Shown: in pieces, positions 33,267 through 45,030 of the stretch
Layout of the letters: every line of letters begins with the position of its first letter
How positions within the stretch are numbered: position 1 is the first letter of the stretch
Position numbers and translations under genes: made by a program
Notes under the pieces: generated by a model
Seen by the model: the letters and a program-made list of their open reading frames with translations, nothing else
Told to the model about the DNA's origin: nothing
The model's database searches: none
From: Liolophura sinensis
Taxonomy: Eukaryota > Mollusca > Polyplacophora > Chitonida > Chitonidae
Assembly (NCBI RefSeq): GCF_032854445.1
Contig: NC_088304.1
Span: 30,761,732-30,821,731, forward strand
Direction of reading: 5' to 3'
DNA length: 60,000 nt

Positions 33267-35164
33267 CAAAGAACGTTTAAACCCTGTGGCGTACGGAAAT
33301 ACACTCAATACACTCTATACTGGTGGCCCTCAACGAACCTCGCAAACGGTCACACTGCAATCGTCGTTCATTGTCACCAATCAATTAAGCCACCCCCCCC
33401 CCCCCCCCCACCCCCACGCACGGACAATGAGAGCGGTACAGCTATACTTCCGTGTGTGTTCGTTATCATACCAGGCCGTTGGAGGAGAAGAGAAAACATC
33501 GACAGTGTATTTAAAAACTGAAGCTGTAAATACTTAGTCAGGGTGTTTACCACTAAATGTGAAAGACTACATTAAATATAAAAAGATCTACCGCCGATAA
33601 CGTGTGTACTTTGAGAAGATGAAAGCAAAATTTGCTTTCTTCACCAACTGAATTGTTAGCAGACCGCCAGAAAGCTGAAAGTCCTGGCACACGCCAGCTT
33701 TTGTAGCTGTGATCTATTTAATATTATGCTTTCCATGTTCTTATTACATTTGCGTGGCGGTATTTTAAATCGTCTGGTATACTGATTAATACACTGGCGT
33801 GTGAAAGAAATCATTTGTTTGTTCTGCATCGGCGTTGGTGTATTAAAATTTGATTGCCTTTAATACTGCGGTGGTAGAGTGATCTATAGTGTTCTCAGTT
33901 TCAAAGACCTTTGAAACCCGAACCCGTCCATGTAAACAACTTTTGAAAAGTAATCCGGCCATTCACAGTTTTGAATGGATTAAGTCGAAGCAACGTGTGC
34001 CATGTTTTGAATTCGAACTTCCGCCAAGTTTATTGAATTACGGGGAAATACACATGCCAGGATGTATTGTGCGCCCAGGTATACCAGTTGTATATTTGAC
34101 CGTTTCTAAATAACGGCTTGAAACAGCGTCGCTTCGGCCTAACGGGATTAATCGCTGATTTGAACGTATGTCTTAGCCATTTTGCTTTACTCCTGCACCA
34201 AATCTATCGTGGTTTGGGCGATGTAGTGTATGCGCTGTTGCTGAAAGGCAAGTAGTTTTCGCCCAGGAATGAAATACATCATTCAAGATAAGACTCTGTG
34301 TCAGTTCAGCACTATATGACTTGTTTTATAGGACTACATTCTACAGTAACTAAAACTATAGAGTTAGACATTATATATGTCACGGTGACCCAATTCAATC
34401 AACGAGTCATTCCTATACAAGTCTTCACATTTACTTTAGTACTGTATATTTTTCGCAGCTAAATCTGTCGGATTCTCACATATGCTTTTTGCTCAGCCCG
34501 CGGAGTAATCCATCTGTAACAGCCTGACATATTTAAACGCCTTCGGACTGGAGGGAAATTCCCTTTCGCCTTGCACGTGGTAGAAACGTGGAATCGGGAC
34601 ACCAGAGATCGCTGATTCAAATCCCCAGTTGGTAAGCCTTGCCACACAATTGTGTGTTTCCCATTCAAGACAATCATTCCTTGATATAGTTAAGGTCGAA
34701 ACTGATATATGCCTTTCTGGCACTACTTCAAGCACCCAAAAGTTTGCTACCAAACAGCCGATACCGATCTGTTGCGATAAAATAAGTTCATACTTCATGT
34801 CATTTACCCCGTCTTTCGCTGTCTGTTTGAAACAATCAAATAGACGATGACAGAACCACACAAGTTTGCGATTACAGAAGTACAATTGCAGTCTGCATGC
34901 GTGGAAAGTGTGTTTACCTTGGCGATAAACATAGGCCTACGTCATGCGATGAGGTTCCACCGATAACGCGGACCGCGCAATGGTGCGAAATCGGACACTT
35001 TGTGGTCAGATAAAAGTCGGACCTAGCGAGAAATTCGAAAGGCCTGTCGTCTGATATTTCACACTGACTGACTGTTTGACAAGTGAATATAATAATCTGA
35101 AAATATGATTAGAGACGTGAAACTTGATTAGAGACAAGATATGCATCATTAGAGACACATTAGA

Positions 35165-35280
35165 GAACGGGACATGGCCGAGTGGTTATAAGATGTTTGC
35201 TTTAAAACGGAAAAGTCACACGAGATTCGGGTTTAAACCCGGTCTTGGACAGAGAATTCGTAGCGGCGGACAGCGCTAAG
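35165..35280 (+). mobile_element. tRNA-derived SINE head
   Basis: GACATGGCCGAGTGGTTATA resembles an A-box and CGGGTTTAAACCCGG a B-box, followed by TCTTGGACAGAGAATTCG. The same downstream block follows the B-box at 38485-38520. The acceptor ends do not pair, so it is not a functional tRNA gene. Confidence 0.65.
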
Positions 35281-35754
35281 TGTGGCCATTAGAGCAGAAT
35301 AAAGTTCGTTGATGACAGCTTGTCTTCCACCAATACGGGTGCATATCTAGAGCCTACGTTAACCGTAGGAAAGTTCATCAGTAAATTGCCCATGCAATGT
35401 CCACGGTTGTCGGGCTCTCCAGTGAAACTAATCATTCATTAATCTATCAATCCGGTCATTAAAGACGAAAGAAATCAGCCAGCCCATGGAAGTTAAACAC
35501 GAATCAATCAATTTTAAGTTCTCAAAAAAGGCCAGAAAGTAAAAGAAACAAACCAACGAACATTTCCTCAATAAATCAATACGTGAATACTAAATCATTT
35601 GGTTTAAAACGTTCACTATTCCAAGGGAAGTAACTCTCACACCTACGGACTCAGTATGTTCTTTTCTGTAATATATGCTCATGTACGTCTCTGTTTCGGT
35701 ATAGTTGGGCACGTGTGTGCCTATAAATGAAATGTGATAACAATACTATGGTTG

Positions 35755-35905
35755 TGTAATTTGCTATTATTTAGGCATTTACTTGAATAGTTGGGATAAA
35801 ATTGTTTAGAAAAGTAAATTTACAAGAGGCCGTATTTCACTGGTTACGTGTGACCATTTGTCAAACGTCACACTGCTGTGGCTGTTCTGGTTTAACGCTT
35901 TGTGT
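35755..35905 (+). mobile_element. Dispersed element, diverged copy D
   Basis: GGCATTTACTTGAATAG, GGCCGTATTTCACTGGTTAC, GTGTGACCATTTGTC and CTGTTCTGGTTTAACGC match copies A and B in order. It ends at a poly-G run. An even shorter fragment is at 15833-15910. Confidence 0.65.
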
Positions 35906-36627
35906 TGTAGTGGGGGGGGGGGGGGAGGGGTTGCTAAGCAACATAAGACAATATCCCGGATCGGGGTTAAGGGTATAATTGCTCAAAATCTAGTCCGGGT
36001 CAAAAAAGATATTCGTAAACCAGACAACCAAAACCAATTTCGAAAACAACGTTCAATACAAACCACTTAATAACTAAGAAAGAATATAAAATAAAATGAA
36101 TATAAAATGAAATTGGTATGGGTTCATGAAGAAGAGAAGTAGTGAACAGTTTTGAATAATGACAAATCGCGATAGTACCTTGGTGTACTACACTTCCGAG
36201 TACTGTCGGGATTTAATATTAGTCATCACGTGATGCTGTTGTGTTATTTGGAAAGTATAGCGTGCACATGTATTTGTAAAGCTGAGAAAGCCATTCGCAG
36301 TTTACTGGACAGCAGAATAGTCATGTGCATGGATAGAGGCCTATACTACCGTCCTAAAACAGGAGGCCTTCTTGAATCGGCAAACCTAAAACTTATCAGG
36401 GCCATCAAGTTGTACACTATAACAAGCCCTGTAAACAGTCACTTCATATGTTCGATATCTTCAAATTTGATTGGCATATGTACTATATGGCATATATAGC
36501 GTTATGGTGGCAGAGTCAAGGGGAAACCCAGGACCACCCGCCAGGTTAATGAATGCCTTAGTTGCAAAGCAAGTGGAATGGAAAAGATTTATCGTCATAC
36601 AATACAGAGTAGGCCTGCTTTGCTACT

Positions 36628-36633
36628 TTTAAT
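36628..36633 (-). terminator. Candidate poly(A) signal (ATTAAA) of the MFS gene
   Basis: TTTAAT on the plus strand gives ATTAAA on the coding strand, 30 bases past the stop codon at 36663. No canonical AATAAA is nearer. Confidence 0.35.
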
Positions 36634-36662
36634 ATAAGAGTTATTGAGTAAGAGTAGATTGA

Positions 36663-37714
36663 TTACTCGTGCAGAGAACACTTCATACAGCGAAAAGTCT
36701 CCGATCTGATGAATATTAGAGGCACAAATACCACGATTCCAATCACAGACAGCACTAAACAGACCAAACTCGTTCCAAATTCACACTTTCGTCCATAACA
36801 GAAGCTGTCGTCGGGCCCAGTGACGTCATCAACCGTCAGCTGAGTATGTACATATTCCAAACCAACGATAAAGAGTGATTTCATCAGCAGAAGTATGCCA
36901 ATATTCCTAGCCAAACGCTCGTATCCAAACATCTGGCACGTTAGCACAACGACCTCGAAGAAGCAGACGCCGTCCATGATACCGGAAATGACAAAGAAAG
37001 TTATCAGTGAAAACTCGTTCCACTGAATGAACATCATGAAATGACCCATCATGCCTACTAGTTTTAAACAAAGCAACGCCATGTAGACGAAAAGGCGTTC
37101 GTTGTAAGTGTCAACCAGGCAAGCCAAGGGAAATCTAGTCAAAATGGCCGCCAACGAGTAAACGCATGACAATATAATGGTGTAGTCATTTTTGACAGTC
37201 GGAATGGCGGACGAATGCGGAAGCGACAACCTGCTGAACTGCGCAAGTGCGAAGAATAAACCGGAAGACCATATGACGCATTGGTATTCGAATGTCGCCA
37301 AAAGCTTCCAAACAGAAACTTCGCTTTTCCACTGGAGTATGTGGGTGCTGCTCAAAGAACTGTCGATTTTTCGCGGGTGTGGACATAAATTCACAGCGCA
37401 CATCAGTCCTTTTGCATCTACCTCGTCCATCTCTCGAGACTCTTGGAATTTTTTTATACAAAGCAAGCTGATGACGCCCCCGAGGAGCGCGATGCCAAGT
37501 AACGTCAGTGTTAGACGCGGCATTACGGTATCTTCTCCTGCTCCAGCGTTGTTTTGGCGCATGCCAAATCCGTAACGGCGGAGAAGCTGTGTTGCCTGTG
37601 TGCTAGTCTCGTACACCAGACCGAGAATGGCGCACACCATAGCTTTGTGGCGTCTGGTAACGTTGTACAAAGCTGTGGTTATTCCAGTCAGAAACGACAT
37701 TGCGGATCCCATAC
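36663..37714 (-). CDS. MFS transporter exon 3
   Basis: The acceptor CCTAATTTCAG precedes 37714. Two bases complete a codon from exon 2, then MGSAMSFLTGITTALYNV begins. It includes about nine helices, a central cytosolic loop (KKFQESREMDEVDAKG, a Cys-containing stretch), the second-half loop LVDTYNERLF and a short tail ending CMKCSLHE. The stop is at 36663. Confidence 0.83.
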
Positions 37715-40700
37715 CTGAAATTAGGGAAAAATGACAGTGGAAATCGGTTTTAACAACTGCTTTTCTTAAAAGTTCGATTTATGAAAACAAGAATTTATTA
37801 GTAGCTGTATACAGGATTCATTTATATTTCAAGCCTACTAATAACGTGTGTTCTCGAGCATTAATTGAGGGATCTTTCCCAACTCATTAGTTGTTTTCTG
37901 CTAGTTGTGATGTATGCATGCTTTTACGTCGTACTTAACAAGTTTTCAGTCATATGACGATGATGAGTCATTATGTGTGTGTACATACAATGTGTTGTCT
38001 TATGACGCGTAAATGCTGCCGCAACTGTAATATCATGCCGAAGACACCAGACATGACACCCCACCCTATCACATTATACTGACACCAGGCCACCCAGTCC
38101 TGTTTCCTTGGTCTAACCTCTGGGTGCTGAGCGCCAAGCAACAAGTACCATTTTTAAAGTCTTTATGACTCTACCCAGGTTTGACCCCAGGTCACCCGAC
38201 TTCGAGGTGGATGCTGTTACCATTGGGCCACCGAAGTGGTCAGTGGGACAAATCTTAGATCAGTCCATTCCAAAATAAAACTAAAGAGCCGCATGTGTTT
38301 TAGCCAGTAAACATACAAAAAAACTTGATGAAGTTTGTAAAGTTTGTGGATGTAACCTTGAGGAATAATTTTTTAAATTAGAATTCTAATTTAAACGATT
38401 TGATAAAATCATGGCTAAATTTGACCGGAAGCCGTAAGTGTCCGAATGGTTAAAACGCTTAATTGTTTTTCAAGGACACATGAGCTGCCGGTTCAAACCA
38501 GGTCTTAGACAGAGAATTAGCAGCTCCCCCTGTTTCGTAGTAGATTTCACTGATCACACTTGGCCACAATTATTAAGCGATCGACGATGCACATGTTGTG
38601 GTGAGCAAAGTCTAACATTGGTTTAAGACCATTTATCGGCGTACGTATCGGTATATCACACGTTGGATTATTGGAAAGTAACTTAACACAAATCTGTGCT
38701 TTACCCCCTACATTCTCCAACAACTATCAAATAGATAAATAGTAAAATACATAAATAAACTATAGCGCACTATCAAAACACATCTGTTAAATTTAACAGA
38801 AAGTCTGTTGTATAAATGTACTCTATTATCGCATCAAATTATTGTGTTCAACATCGCACACAATTTCTGTTAATTCAACATAAAGATTGTGTTGGACTAA
38901 CAACTTAAGATATACTATGAACGTGACACAGTATTATGTTGTCATAACAGAATACATTCTAGTTTCACAGGCTTTCTGTTAAACTTAACACGTTTTTTTT
39001 TTTTTTGTTTTTTTGTTGTTGTTTTTTTTTGTTCATTGTAGCGCAGGTTATACTGACTTGCAATGAAGAAGCTGAGTGCCAGGACAAGGTAATGAGGTTG
39101 CTGATCTGATTGCACGATGGACCCCGCCCATATCGATATCAGACCGAGGCTCGTGACAGTGATTGACGTAACCATCGACCACTTGGCCCCCATGTAATCG
39201 TGAAGGTAAGCGATTGGCAAGCAGAACGAGGATCCGATGATACCAGCACTAACAACAAATTGCTCTGGAAAAGAAGAGTGAAAGACGATATATACATTGT
39301 ACCTTATACATCTGGATTAAGAAAATAAATTGCTCGACATTGGGAGTGGACGTGTAGACCCATATCCATCATTTCAGGTTGTTTGGGTTCCAGTGCATTT
39401 TCTTAACTTTATAAGTAACTTGTTCCATTAGGAATTTGAGCAAGTGGCGCTTTCAGAACTTTGTGAAGAGTTAGCATAATTATGCGAAGTCAAATGCGTG
39501 TACTACTTGATTTTTATGCACACTATGTTAGACTGAACATATGTATGTGCGTTTCGCCCGTCCTGTTGTTGTGCGGGAGATAGAGAATCATTGGCGCGTG
39601 CACCAGTTTTTATGACGGTTAGGCTTCATAGCATTAAACATCATATGCACTGTTCCTAATGTAAACATCACTAATGAAATGGGATGGTCACTCATCCGTG
39701 ACGTATGCATAAATGTTTAAAAAAAATTCAAATGCAGCGAATTCTCCTCTGCTTTGAAATTGAAACAGACAATTTTTAAACGTGTTTGTATTAGAGACCG
39801 TATGTAAATTTAAACATGTTTATTTTGTTATATACTGAAACTTAATTATGCGTTTATGTCCCGACTATTTCAAGCTTTATAGTCTTATCGAGTCCAAATT
39901 CATGAAATTTTACAGAAATTTCTCCGTTAATATATTTACTGGATACGGAGTTAAACCCTATAAGCACTCAATCACTCACTCACTTATTTGTTTGCTTCAT
40001 TTATGTCGTATGCCCTGTACGTAAAGATATTTCACTTTATGGTATAGCCGTCATGTTTATACGGGCATGCAGGGAAGAGCGGACACTGCCTAATGGAAAC
40101 TAGTCTGCATCACATGGTACCTGACAAACCCGCTGACATAAAGCTGCATTTGACATTTGAACAGAATGGCTTTATCTTGGTCTGTCGTCTCCAGGGCGAA
40201 TTTTTCAAACCACTCGGCCATCGAATACCTTCTAGTACTAGCCCTCGCCAGTTGAAAGGCATATTTGTAAATTATAGTGGGTATGACTGATGTGGCGTTA
40301 AGCCCCAATCATCCATTCTGTGTGTCTTTTTTCACCGTCTCAAATTGCATGTCTCATCACTGACATTTTTATTGTCAAGGTCAATCGACTCCTGAACAAC
40401 GAGGTTGCAGTCTCGAATCCATCTATAGCGTTTATTTCTACAAACATTCTTACTTTTGACCAAAAGTCTATAAAGTAGCACTTTATATACGTTTAATAGA
40501 ACGGACTTAAGCATGGTGAACTATTGCCTCTCGTATTATAAGCGTATACTTTATACGGTGGTTTCGTGAGACCATGTATTCCATTATAGTCTTTTATGCA
40601 AGCGAAAATTGATTAAAAATTAGTAATAAAATAATAAATATTATTTAATATATAAAAATTATGCCTATCGGAGGTACATGTACTAGACAGACGTTCTGAC

Positions 40701-41546
40701 TTAAAGATGGAGTTGAAGCAGCCAGTTCGGGATTCGGACCTGGAAAGCGATGATCTCAAACAGTCAATATTAATTTTCTGTACATTTTCGATATGCATTG
40801 GATTAGTCAAGAAATAGGATTATTAGAAAAAAAATGGAAAATTGTTGCATGGAGATATTGGAGATAATTGTTGCATGGAGATAAGGCGTTTGCACAACTA
40901 CACTCCTATCAGTGTGCATGTATATGTAGTGCAAACACATCAGTTATTGTCAGTTGCATTTTTGGTCCTGGAAACTGATATGGTCAAGTAAAAGACTGAT
41001 TGATTAACTTAATTGATTATGTTACACTGAACAAAACAGATAATTATGATTTAAACACGTAATAAACATCTCTTTGCAACAGATAATAAGCGTGCTTAAT
41101 GTTAAAATGTAACACACTGAAACATGTTTATCCAGCAACTGATAACAAGACCTCTTTACCATGTTTATCATATCCACTGAAAACTTTAAATCACCCAGGT
41201 TAAGCCAATAAACCCATCCAGTGTACTATATAATGGTTGCATTTATACCATATATGTAAGTATTTACAAAATATTGCATGTCTTTATGAAATAAATCCAT
41301 GTATCTATGAAATATTTAAAATATATAGTATATATAGTAGTGTTTAAAAATAAACACATCTTGAACATGTTAAACGTATGCAGTTATTACAGCTTATAAA
41401 CTGAACTTACCCTGAGAGTTCGTTAAGACAAAATGCCTGGCTATGTACCCTCTGTACAGCATGATAAGCCAGGCTAAACCCCCGATAAACACAGCTGCTA
41501 GGCATCCCACGTAAGATAGCACACGCTTCACTATGTAAGTCTCCAT
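36663..41546 (-). CDS. Major facilitator superfamily transporter, nodulin-like (gene span, 3 exons)
   Basis: Exons 41411-41546, 39058-39264 and 36663-37714 join through GT-AG introns with phases 1 and 1, giving 1395 bases and 464 residues, a usual MFS length. I count about 12 hydrophobic helices. The first motif-A-like turn is FCLPIAYLHDYMGAKW between helices 2 and 3, and its second-half counterpart is LACLVDTYNERLF. The junction of exons 2 and 3 (FFIA, Ser, MGSAMSFLTGITTALYNV) resembles the GxGxG helix of nodulin-like transporters. It should sit in a membrane as a solute carrier; the substrate cannot be read from the sequence. A less specific MFS subfamily is the main alternative. Confidence 0.8.
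37925..38245 (-). mobile_element. SINE family II, near full length
   Basis: On the minus strand: a head with GGTGGCCCAATGGTAACAGC and B-box GGGGTCAAACC, AAAGACTTTAAAAATGG, CTTGGCGCTCAGCA, a middle CATGTCTGGTGTCTTCGGCA, then GTCATATGACTGAAAAC and GTACGACGT. It lies in intron 2 of the MFS gene. Confidence 0.8.
38425..38590 (+). mobile_element. tRNA-derived SINE
   Basis: GTGTCCGAATGGTTAAAACG (A-box-like) and GGTTCAAACCAGGTCTTAGA (B-box) lead into CAGAGAATTAGCAGC and CACTTGGCCACAATTA. It shares its post-B-box block with 35165-35280. Confidence 0.65.
38768..39038. mobile_element. MITE copy 2 with TAGCG target duplication
   Basis: The left end CACTATCAAAACACATCTG and the interior (AACAGAAAGTCTGTTG, CATTCTAGTTTCAC) match copy 1 at 27821-28071. 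The right end is stretched by poly-T. TAGCG occurs at both flanks (38763-38767 and 39039-39043), consistent with a 5-bp target duplication. The element ends 18 bases before the exon 2/intron 2 donor of the MFS gene. Confidence 0.78.
39058..39264 (-). CDS. MFS transporter exon 2
   Basis: The acceptor CTTTTCCAG precedes 39264 and the donor is GCAA|GTCAGT, chosen because only it gives the phase needed by exon 3. It encodes EQFVVSAGIIGSSFCLPIAY, LHDYMGAKW and further helices to LVLALSFFIA. Downstream of the donor the frame runs into poly-A sequence from the MITE, which supports an intron there. Confidence 0.8.
39988..40060 (-). mobile_element. SINE family I fragment, diverged
   Basis: TTTATGTCGTATGCCCTGTA, AAGATATTTCACTTTATGG and GCCGTCATGTTTAT preserve the family I order with many changes. 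It sits right after a family II-like tail (GTTAAACCCTATAAGCAC). A similar II-like tail is at 40287-40320. Confidence 0.5.
41411..41546 (-). CDS. MFS transporter exon 1
   Basis: ATG at 41546 starts METYIVKRVLSYVG, followed by a hydrophobic helix (CLAAVFIGGLAWLIMLY) and YIARHFVLTNSQ. The donor CTCAGG|GTAAGT leaves phase 1 (G joined to AG gives Glu). The 45-residue leader ending in helix 1 suits the family. A TATA-like stretch (minus ATAAATATATATATG) lies near 41985, about 440 bases upstream. Confidence 0.78.
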
Positions 41547-42821
41547 GTTTAAAAATTTTAAAACTGATAGTATTTTTTTTTTACTCAGTTTGCTGAGAGA
41601 CGTTTACTCGATGGATTCTACACTTAGCAGCCTACATCTTGATCAGCGCCCTTCACTTCGTATTATTTCATCATACTTTCCCCTGTGATCGGTGGGTGAG
41701 GGTTCATCCCACGGTTCCCTCCTGAGATGTAATGCTCGTCCCCAGGAACTTAAACACTTTAGTACGATACAAGTGTATGACGTGCACGGGTACATGACAC
41801 CTCGATGACAGTCTAAGTAGCCTGTATATATGGGGTTGTGTGTGTAGAAATGTGGATTTTCTCCACGGTCATCTGAGCACCTATGCAGCCACCGCATTTG
41901 TACGACTCGACATAGTCTCGTATATAGCATTAAGATAAAACGAATGAAACGCGTGGGCATGCTGCCCTACCTTATAGTGAAAACATATATATATTTATAC
42001 ATCCATGGTCGATCAACCAACCGAAACCACGCGAACTAAAGATTTGGAAGGAGCTTTTAAAGGCGAAATAATTTCTCCCGCTTGGAAGCTGTAACAATAG
42101 TAACAAAGCTATAAATGTGATTCAGCCGAAGGGGTGCAGAAGATACTAGCTAAATTTCGGAGAGACGTTGACCTTATCTTGATTCTAGTTGAACTGGAGG
42201 TTAAGGTCAGAGTAAGAGACTTACGATATGCTTACAGGTGTAATGTGAATGCACGTCTTCTTTACAGCTTGACGAGAGTTTAAAATCATTTAGTGGCAGC
42301 TTTCCTGTTAACACAACAAGATGCTGATGTTTTTCTGTATGTCCTAGATGATTTTCTAGACATTGGTATTGTTCAAGTATAATGACGAAAGATTTTTAAA
42401 AACTGTTGGTTTTATGTATTTTTTTCTCAAATAATCGACATATATTTTGCATTAATAATTTACAAAAAATAGCCCTTGACCGATGTAATTTATTGCAGCC
42501 CTTTGAATATGCGCCGACCAAAAGAGTAGTGCTCATCACAATCCATTGGCGCCTGACCACGAGGTCAGAGTTTCGAATCCAGCGAGCGTTTCGCTTTTTA
42601 ATCAGGTTTACCAGGTACCTGGTTAAGGGCGGGTTTTTCTTGCGCTCTTGACCGTTAAACACCAAAGTAACTTTATGGCTTGCCTTATGGAAAGTGGATA
42701 CACCAAGTCTGGAAATTTGAAGTACAATTGTTCGTGACACGCGTTCAAATAGAAAAAAAAAACAGCGCGAAGCCCGTGTCGTTAGCTATATGGTGTTTAA
42801 GTATAAGTCTGGGTTATGCTG

Positions 42822-43065
42822 GGAGGGTTCCTCCGTGGCTCAGTTGGTTAGCGCTAGCGGTCGCTGTGAGTGCAAGTCCAGCTCATGCTGACTCCCTCTC
42901 CGAGCGTAAGTGGAATGGTCTTGCAGCAACCTGAGGATGGTCGTCGGTTTCCTCCGGGCTCTGCCTGGTTTCCTCCTACCGTAATGCTGGCCGCCGTCGT
43001 ATAAGTGAAATATTCTTGAGTACGGCGTAAAAGACCAAAATAAACCAAATAAATAAATAAATGGA
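42822..43065 (+). mobile_element. SINE family I, full length with tRNA-like head
   Basis: The head CCGTGGCTCAGTTGGTTAGC has an A-box; a degenerate B-box (GTGCAAGTCCAGCTC) follows. The core (CTCTCCGAGCGTAAGTGG, GCAACCTGAGGATGGTCGTC, TAATGCTGGCCGCCGTCG) and the tail AAATAAATAAATAAAT complete the element. Other copies in the window are mostly truncations of this form. Confidence 0.88.
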
Positions 43066-43429
43066 TATTATGTTGAGGAGCAGTGCATTGGTGCACAAGA
43101 GGTCACACCGCAATTACACGGGGTTAAATCCTGGTCAGGCCAGCTATAATTAAGATTTCTCTTAACTGATGTCAACGTACATTCCTTATCAGTAATAGGA
43201 CTCAATTTGGAATTCATTGTTTCGATATGATTTTTTTATTTATTTTATCACTTTATCAAGGTTGCTAAATGGACGTCTACTATCCGTAATAATGTATTGC
43301 AAACTGTTTTTATTCCCTGCTATACCTGTGAATATATATCTTATATTGCGATTCAGCAATATTTGTCCACTTTACATCCACATTCTCAGATGTGATATAC
43401 CTCAGATATGAAGACACGTCATTCCTCAA

Positions 43430-43690
43430 TCACGCAGGCGAGGTCGGGAGACCTGGGATCAAACCCGGGTCGCATCATACCAAAGACTTTAAAATGGTAC
43501 GCTACTTAAAATTGCCACCTCGCTTGGCGTTCAGCTCTAAAAGGTTAGAGTAAAGAAAGAGAACGGGCTGGTATGATACTTCAGTGGCGACAGCACTTTG
43601 GCTGCGTGGACTCCTTCCACAAGAAGACACAGTACATGCACACAGGCCTAACAGAAAACTAACTGGTAGTGGGCTGTGGTCTTCTGCTTG
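43430..43690 (+). mobile_element. SINE family II, 5' part
   Basis: GGTCGGGAGACCTGGGATCA and AACCCGGGTCGC form a B-box region. AAAGACTTTAAAATGGTACG and CCTCGCTTGGCGTTCAGC follow as in the other family II copies. The TAAACCCC tail is missing. Confidence 0.7.
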
Positions 43691-43814
43691 ATGGTGTCAT
43701 ATGGCTTACGCGATGGCGTATAAGGTTCTTAATTTCAATACATCAAGAATCATTCACCTTTGTTTTCACAAGAAAATGGTCATTTTCCACATAATTATAA
43801 ATGCTTTTTTGATT

Positions 43815-43972
43815 GATTTATTTATTTATTTGATTGGTGTTATACGCCGTACTCAAGAATATTTCACTTATACGACGGCGGCCAGCATTGTAGTGGGAAG
43901 AAACCAGGCAGAGCCCGGAGGAAACTCACGACCATCCGCAGGTTGCTGACAGACCTTCCCACTTACGGTGCT
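43815..43972 (-). mobile_element. SINE family I copy
   Basis: It starts with (TTTA)n and TTGATTGGTGTTATACGCCG, then ATTTCACTTATACGACGG and CATCCGCAGGTTGCTGACAG, ending at CCCACTTACGG. The head is absent. Confidence 0.88.
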
Positions 43973-44181
43973 TTTTTGATGTATCCGTTTCAAGTATTAC
44001 TAGTATCACTTTAGGTAACCTTTAATTTCTTTTAAACAGATCTATCATCTATCGATTTGGAACACGCGTCTTAGCCACTGTAGATTTTAATCCTCCATTA
44101 AGTTGATCATTTGTATGCGAATTTTAAGTTCGACGCTTCATCGTGTTCCAAAACATGGAACATTTTCAAGTGGATAAATAT

Positions 44182-44325
44182 CAGAGCCCATTGGTACACC
44201 AGAAACACCAGAGCCCATGAGTACACCAGAAACACCGGAGCCCATGGGTACACCAGAAACACCAGAGCCCATGGGTACACCAGAAACACCAGAGCCCATT
44301 GGTACACTAGAAACACCAGAAACAC
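44182..44325. repeat. 27-bp minisatellite, about 5 units
   Basis: CAGAGCCCATGGGTACACCA plus GAAACAC recurs every 27 bases with small changes (TTGG and TGAG for TGGG). Confidence 0.9.
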
Positions 44326-45011
44326 CACAACACTTAGTCTGCACGCAGTCATCTGTATTATACCTTTCATAGTTAGGGTCAAGATACACATTGTCTTTAC
44401 CATGCCGCTGATTCCAAGCAGTCAAGTTGTTAGGCACGATATACAAGTTTGATAACGAGAGACAAACGTATGCAATCACCGATAAGATTAAGTTCTCTCT
44501 ATGTAAACAACTTGTCTATCTCTCCTATACACCCATGCCATTTACTGGCCTCGTTAGAATGATCATGAAGTAAAGTGTACCATTAATATTTATGTGCTTT
44601 TCGTCTTAACTTTGAAGCTGATCTAGAAATAGACAAAGAACTCCAGTGAGTTCTTTCAATAATGTATAACGTCCACGTCTTGAACATGCATGTTAGCTGG
44701 GACAAATTTAAGCACACTCTCTGTCTTCAGAAGTTCGCAGGCTTTCTACATATTATCTCAGCTCATACCGATAGATGCAGTTAACTAGTCATCATGTAGC
44801 CACACGCAACACTTTAGTCACATACACAGTGCCAGTAAACGCTTTAATACGGTTTGAGTTTTTCCCAGAAGGCAAAGACCTTTTTCGCATTTTCACAGTA
44901 GAGACAACCGTACTGTCGGCATAGTTTCACAGCATTTGTCGGTCAAACATTACAAGCTTCCTTGGCGAAAGTCTTTCATTTGCTATCTCTACAAAACTCC
45001 GTGGAACCGAG

Positions 45012-45030
45012 GCTTTAACAGGTAAGTACA
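45012..45030 (+). other. Candidate 5'UTR splice donor of the 46107 gene
   Basis: TTTAACAG|GTAAGTAC at 45021/45022 is a near-ideal donor with no nearby coding exon. The acceptor TTTGTTTGTTTGCAG at 46095 lies 12 bases before the start codon of the next plus-strand gene, so this may mark the end of a noncoding first exon. Only position and signal strength support it. Confidence 0.4.

Larger units (their letters stand above)
32200..36620. other. Intergenic region between the two minus-strand genes
   Basis: It contains repeats (a SINE at 33137-33266, a poly-C run at 33391-33416, a tRNA-like SINE near 35160, dispersed-element copy D at 35755-35905, a poly-G run at 35912-35930, and a family I fragment at 36497-36547), but no exon I can support. 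Segments at 30480-30640 and 35985-36160 resemble each other (CAAAACGACGTTCAAC, ACTAAGAAAGTATAT), so they are part of another dispersed repeat. Confidence 0.55.
41547..44880. other. Intergenic region between divergent genes
   Basis: Apart from SINEs at 42822-43065, 43430-43690 and 43815-43972 and a 27-bp repeat at 44182-44325, I see no exon. A tRNA-like B-box (GTTTCGAATCC) occurs near 42570. The promoters of the minus-strand MFS gene and the plus-strand gene at 46107 should lie within this interval. Confidence 0.5.

Noticed and set aside
33889-34113. Plus-strand frame of 74 codons with ordinary-looking composition
   Set aside because: No domain, no splice partner and no repeat relation; its length is within chance expectation for this much sequence.
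35165-35280. Possible tRNA gene
   Set aside because: A- and B-box motifs are present, but the acceptor arms do not pair and the downstream block recurs in another copy, so it is a SINE.
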